A DNA stretch of 64,000 nt. Origin: Candidatus Corynebacterium faecigallinarum (lineage in GTDB: Bacteria; Actinomycetota; Actinomycetes; Mycobacteriales; Mycobacteriaceae). Of the stretch, positions 61,285 through 64,000 are shown one piece after another; the stretch's first letter is position 1, and each line of letters begins with the position of its first letter. A model generated the notes under the pieces. The model had not been told where the DNA came from, did no database searches, and saw only the letters and a list, made by a program, of their open reading frames with translations. The DNA is taken from NCBI GenBank assembly GCA_019120175.1, contig DWVP01000014.1, positions 186,001 to 250,000 on the forward strand, written 5' to 3'. Position numbers and translations under genes: made by a program.

Positions 61285-62190
61285 ATGGCTGCTCAGCAGA
61301 GAATTGTCCCGCTTCTGAGAATCCCGGCCGGGGACCACGGCATCGTCGGCGCCGCCCGGTTCTACCTCGATGCGTTCCGGCCGCTGGAGGAGGCCGGGCT
61401 CGAGGTCGGGGCCGGGGCACAGCAGGACGAGGGCGTGGAGGTCTCCATCGCCGGGTTCCGGATCGGGTTGCAGGATGCTGCAGACAGTGCAGGTCATCCG
61501 GCATTGATGACACCCGCGACGAGTTTCACCGTGAACGTCGACCCCTTGTTCTTCGGCTGGACTCCGGAAGCGGAGCAGTCGGACCCGGCTGCGGCGAATG
61601 CCGCCCGGTCCCGGGCCAGGGCAGCCCTCGACACCGTGTGGGACGCTCTGTCGGATGCTTCGGCCGGTTACGGGACCGGACTGGAGCCTGCGGTGCTCAT
61701 GCCGCTCGACAAGTACCCGTTCAGCCCCCGCTACGGCTGGATCCAGGACTGCTACGGGGTGAGCTGGCAGCTCATGCTCACCGACCCGGTCGGTGAACCA
61801 CGACCGGCGATCATCCCGTCCTTCCTGTTCGGAGGGGCGGCGCAGAACCGTGCCGGGGAGGCCCGTGACACCTGGCTCGAGGTGTTCGGGGAGGTGCTGC
61901 CCGGGCAGCAGACGGGTGCGGAAACCCGGGCGGGCGAGCGTGTCGACTACCCCGAACAGACCGGACCGGCACCGGCGGGGGCCGTCATGTTCAGCGACAT
62001 GCAACTGGCCGGAACCTGGTTCACGGCCATGGACTCCGGGGTGGACCAGCCCTTCACCTTCACCGACGCGGTGACCTACCAGATCAGCTGCGGCACCCCG
62101 TTCCAGGCGGAGACACTGCGACGCGGGCTCGGTGGCACCGGTGGCACAGACGACTTCGGTGTCACCTGGGCACCCCGGTACGACGTCTGA
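61285..62190 (+). CDS. PhnB-like (VOC/3-demethylubiquinone methyltransferase-fold) protein
   Basis: 301 residues with two betaalphabetabetabeta-type halves. 'RFYLDAFRPLEEAG...' opens the first half; 'SFTVNVDPLFFGW' and 'FSPRYGWIQDCYGVSWQLMLTDP' are typical of the PhnB/YjdN group of the glyoxalase/VOC superfamily, repeated in the second half ('SFLFGGAAQNRAGEARDTWLEVF', 'AVMFSDMQLAGTWFTAMDSG'). Function unknown; metal-binding residues not assignable. TATAGT (61271-61276) eight bases before ATG predicts a leaderless mRNA; the AGGAGGT directly against the ATG is too close to be a normal ribosome site. Confidence 0.75.
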   Translation: MAAQQRIVPLLRIPAGDHGIVGAARFYLDAFRPLEEAGLEVGAGAQQDEGVEVSIAGFRIGLQDAADSAGHPALMTPATSFTVNVDPLFFGWTPEAEQSDPAAANAARSRARAALDTVWDALSDASAGYGTGLEPAVLMPLDKYPFSPRYGWIQDCYGVSWQLMLTDPVGEPRPAIIPSFLFGGAAQNRAGEARDTWLEVFGEVLPGQQTGAETRAGERVDYPEQTGPAPAGAVMFSDMQLAGTWFTAMDSGVDQPFTFTDAVTYQISCGTPFQAETLRRGLGGTGGTDDFGVTWAPRYDV

Positions 62191-62233
62191 TTGACTCCTG
62201 GCCCGCGTCTTACCGGCGCCTGACCAGCGTCAG

Positions 62234-63271
62234 CTAGACCACCGGCAGGGGAGAGGCCAGGTAGTCCGCGCCCAGCAGGGTGTCGTCCGCCCCCAGGTGC
62301 AGCACCCATACGCAGGACTTCTTCACCCGGACGTCCTCGATCTCGATCCCGGCGTCCTGCGCCAGGCCGGTGATCACCGCCGGCATCACCACGCCCTGCG
62401 AGCACACCACGCTGACCGGGGCGGCCGTGGCCTTCACCAGTGCCTCCATCACGGTGCGCGGGGAATGCTCCAGGGCCGCATCGCCAAGGTGCGGGTCGGT
62501 GACGATGTCGAGCCCCAGCTCCGTGGCGACCGGCTCCACCGTCGCCACACAGCGCTCCGCGTCGGCACTGGCCACCGCCCCCGGACGGTAGCCACTGAGC
62601 ACGCTGGTCAACGCCTCCGCCTGACGACGCCCCTTCTTCGTCAACGGTCGCAGCAGATCGTCCTGCCCCCAGTCGTCCCGGTCCATCGCCTTGGCGTGCC
62701 GGACATAGAGGACGCGGCGGGTGCAGCCCAGGGCCAGCACCTCCAGGGCGGCGGCGATGACATCACGGTCGGCGTCGTAGCTCACCCGCTGCGACGCCTC
62801 CTCCGGGGTCACCCACTCCAGCACATCGACCTCGTCATTGGCGACGAACTCACCTTCGGTCGCCTCGGCGGTCCAGTAGTAGACGACCTTCGTCTTCTTC
62901 TGCACCGGGTAGTGGACGTGTCCCAGCAACCAGCCGAGGGTCGGGGAGTAGCCCGTCTCCTCGAGGATCTCGCGGGCGGCGGTCTCCGGCAGGTTCTCCC
63001 CGGGATCGACCTTGCCCTTCGGCAGTGACCAGTCGTCGTAGTGCGGCCGGTGGATCACCGCGATCTCGATGGCGCCGTCGTCGGCGGTTTCGGCGACCCC
63101 TCGGCCGGCCGGGGTCGTCCGACGCCACAGCACCGCCCCGGCGGCGAAGACCGGACGCTCGAACTCCTCGGCGGGGGTGCTGCCGATCCGGGCCACATGG
63201 CCATCGGAGATCTGCAGGTTTCGTGAGGCCAGCGAAGTGGAAAGGTCGCCGATGCCGTTGTGGGTCGTCAC
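62234..63271 (-). CDS. mutT1: MutT1-type Nudix hydrolase with histidine phosphatase domain
   Basis: 345 residues. N-terminal Nudix domain (about 35-170) with the box 'GKVDPGENLPETAAREILEETGY' (GX5EX7REVXEEXGU pattern, shown in part as REILEETGY), and a C-terminal SixA-like phosphatase domain starting 'RRVLYVRHAKAMDRD' with the second His replaced by 'VVCSQGVV'. Mycobacterial MutT1 with this layout hydrolyses 8-oxo-dGTP and diadenosine polyphosphates. The missing second histidine (HG expected, QG seen) suggests the phosphatase half may be altered. Divergent from gpsA, as expected near leuCD. Confidence 0.87.
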   Translation of the reverse strand: MTTHNGIGDLSTSLASRNLQISDGHVARIGSTPAEEFERPVFAAGAVLWRRTTPAGRGVAETADDGAIEIAVIHRPHYDDWSLPKGKVDPGENLPETAAREILEETGYSPTLGWLLGHVHYPVQKKTKVVYYWTAEATEGEFVANDEVDVLEWVTPEEASQRVSYDADRDVIAAALEVLALGCTRRVLYVRHAKAMDRDDWGQDDLLRPLTKKGRRQAEALTSVLSGYRPGAVASADAERCVATVEPVATELGLDIVTDPHLGDAALEHSPRTVMEALVKATAAPVSVVCSQGVVMPAVITGLAQDAGIEIEDVRVKKSCVWVLHLGADDTLLGADYLASPLPVV

Positions 63272-63423
63272 GTTGAGGGGCCTTCCTGTCGACGCGGGTT
63301 AAGGTGGACTCACCACCGTTGCCCCGTGCGTCTGGTTCAATGTTTAGAGGCAGCGTGCATGAGACAGCACTGGTGCATTATGCATTCGTCATTCTAGCCA
63401 GGACAAGTAAGGGAGAGCAGCGG

Positions 63424-64000
63424 ATGGTTCGGATAGCGGTCATGGGATCGGGCTCCTGGGGCACGACGGTGGCCAAGGTGTGCGCCGACGCGGCAGCAGC
63501 GTCCGGCGACGCACCGGACGCCGACAACCCCGTTGTCACCCTGTGGGCCCGACGCGAGGAGGTCGCCGCGGAGATCCGCGAGCAGCACACCAACTCGTCC
63601 TACCTGCCGGACGTCATCCTGCCGGAGACGATCACCGCCACCAGCGACGCCGCCGAGGCACTCGCCGGGGCCGACGTGGTCTTCCTCGGGGTGCCGTCCC
63701 AGTCACTGCGCTCCAACCTGGCCGACTGGCGCGACCTGATCGGCCCCGACGCCACCCTCGTCAGCCTCGCGAAAGGTATCGAGCACTCCACCGGACGCCG
63801 GATGAGCCAGGTCATCGCCGAGGTCGCCGAGGTCGACGAGTCCCGGGTGGCGGTGCTCTCCGGACCGAACCTCGCCGCCGAGGTCGCCCGGCAGCAGCCC
63901 GCCGCCAGTGTCGTTGCCTGCACGGACACTCCCCGGGCCAAGACCATCCAGGCCGCCATGCACGCGCCCTACTTCCGGCCCTACACCAACGACGACGTCA
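63424..64000 (+). CDS. gpsA: glycerol-3-phosphate dehydrogenase [NAD(P)+] (partial, runs off the window)
   Basis: 192 codons visible, no stop before the window end. GpsA reduces dihydroxyacetone phosphate to sn-glycerol 3-phosphate for phospholipids. N-terminal '[23 protein letters not shown]' is the GxGxxG cofactor motif, followed by '[10 protein letters not shown]', '[15 protein letters not shown]', '[13 protein letters not shown]', '[19 protein letters not shown]' and '[14 protein letters not shown]'. GGGAGAG lies about nine bases upstream of the ATG. Upstream (63272-63423) a TGCAT-T-ATGCA palindrome at 63374-63384 is a possible operator. Confidence 0.93.
   Translation, partial: MVRIAVMGSGSWGTTVAKVCADAAAASGDAPDADNPVVTLWARREEVAAEIREQHTNSSYLPDVILPETITATSDAAEALAGADVVFLGVPSQSLRSNLADWRDLIGPDATLVSLAKGIEHSTGRRMSQVIAEVAEVDESRVAVLSGPNLAAEVARQQPAASVVACTDTPRAKTIQAAMHAPYFRPYTNDDV

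Overview
The window is high-GC DNA from a mycolic-acid actinobacterium, most likely a Corynebacterium (the high-GC part of the genus, e.g. the C. variabile/C. nuruki type; species not resolvable here). Reasons: mycothiol S-conjugate amidase, a short-chain Z-prenyl synthase, an LGFP-repeat lipoprotein, the MetPS transporter pair, an LtbR-type IclR regulator divergent from leuCD, and an odx/gltX/leuB/serA neighbourhood as in C. glutamicum. Many starts are preceded by a TANNNT -10 box 6-8 nt upstream of the start codon, which is the mark of leaderless transcription in this group.

Layout. (1) 1-31500 is a conserved core block whose order follows M. tuberculosis Rv1080c-Rv1112: SDR tail, methyltransferase, gabD2, Bax-inhibitor protein, greA, DUF4307, mca, small membrane protein, uppS, coaA, glyA, pncA, enoyl-CoA hydratase, acyl-CoA dehydrogenase, DUF5997/LysR-like pair, LGFP lipoprotein, PIN-PhoH ATPase, GNAT, MFS pump with TetR, rnhA, fumC, glpX, DUF4245, xseBA, DUF6542, AI-2E permease, metPS, ychF. 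ispH, usually next to xseA, is absent. (2) 31500-39300 is a variable junction: a phosphoglycerol-transferase-like envelope enzyme, a YchJ-like protein, DUF2200, a decayed IS5-family element, a heavily eroded prophage remnant that carries an intact 34-residue amphipathic peptide gene on the opposite strand, and a zinc/cation CDF exporter. (3) 39300-64000 is a second core block resembling Rv2981c-Rv2996c in reverse: serA, MarR, leuB, solitary HigA with a HigB stump, OYE-type oxidoreductase with PadR, cNMP/CBS/nucleotidyltransferase protein with DEDDh exonuclease, odx, isochorismate synthase, SDR, Hyi-like isomerase, gltX, tRNA-Gln, two identical tRNA-Glu, phosphoglycerate-mutase-like phosphatase, VWA membrane protein, ltbR, leuC, leuD, PhnB-like protein, mutT1, gpsA (cut by the window end).

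Functional links. leuB, leuC, leuD and their regulator form the leucine branch; serA and glyA feed serine/glycine and one-carbon supply; mca recycles mycothiol adducts; gabD2, fumC and odx sit around the TCA cycle; glpX is the gluconeogenic phosphatase. Regulatory sites that can be read directly include an IclR-type operator between ltbR and leuC, a TetR operator, a MarR palindrome, and weaker DtxR-, GlxR- and Zur-like boxes.

Most unusual items: a short leaderless transcription unit with two coupled micro-ORFs under a DtxR-like box (13143-13467); the amphipathic peptide gene in the prophage remnant (36933-37037); a 100-bp MITE-like dyad at 3852-3951 with a half copy at 43312-43375 abutting a truncated higB; and a 40-codon upstream ORF that overlaps the serA start by four bases.
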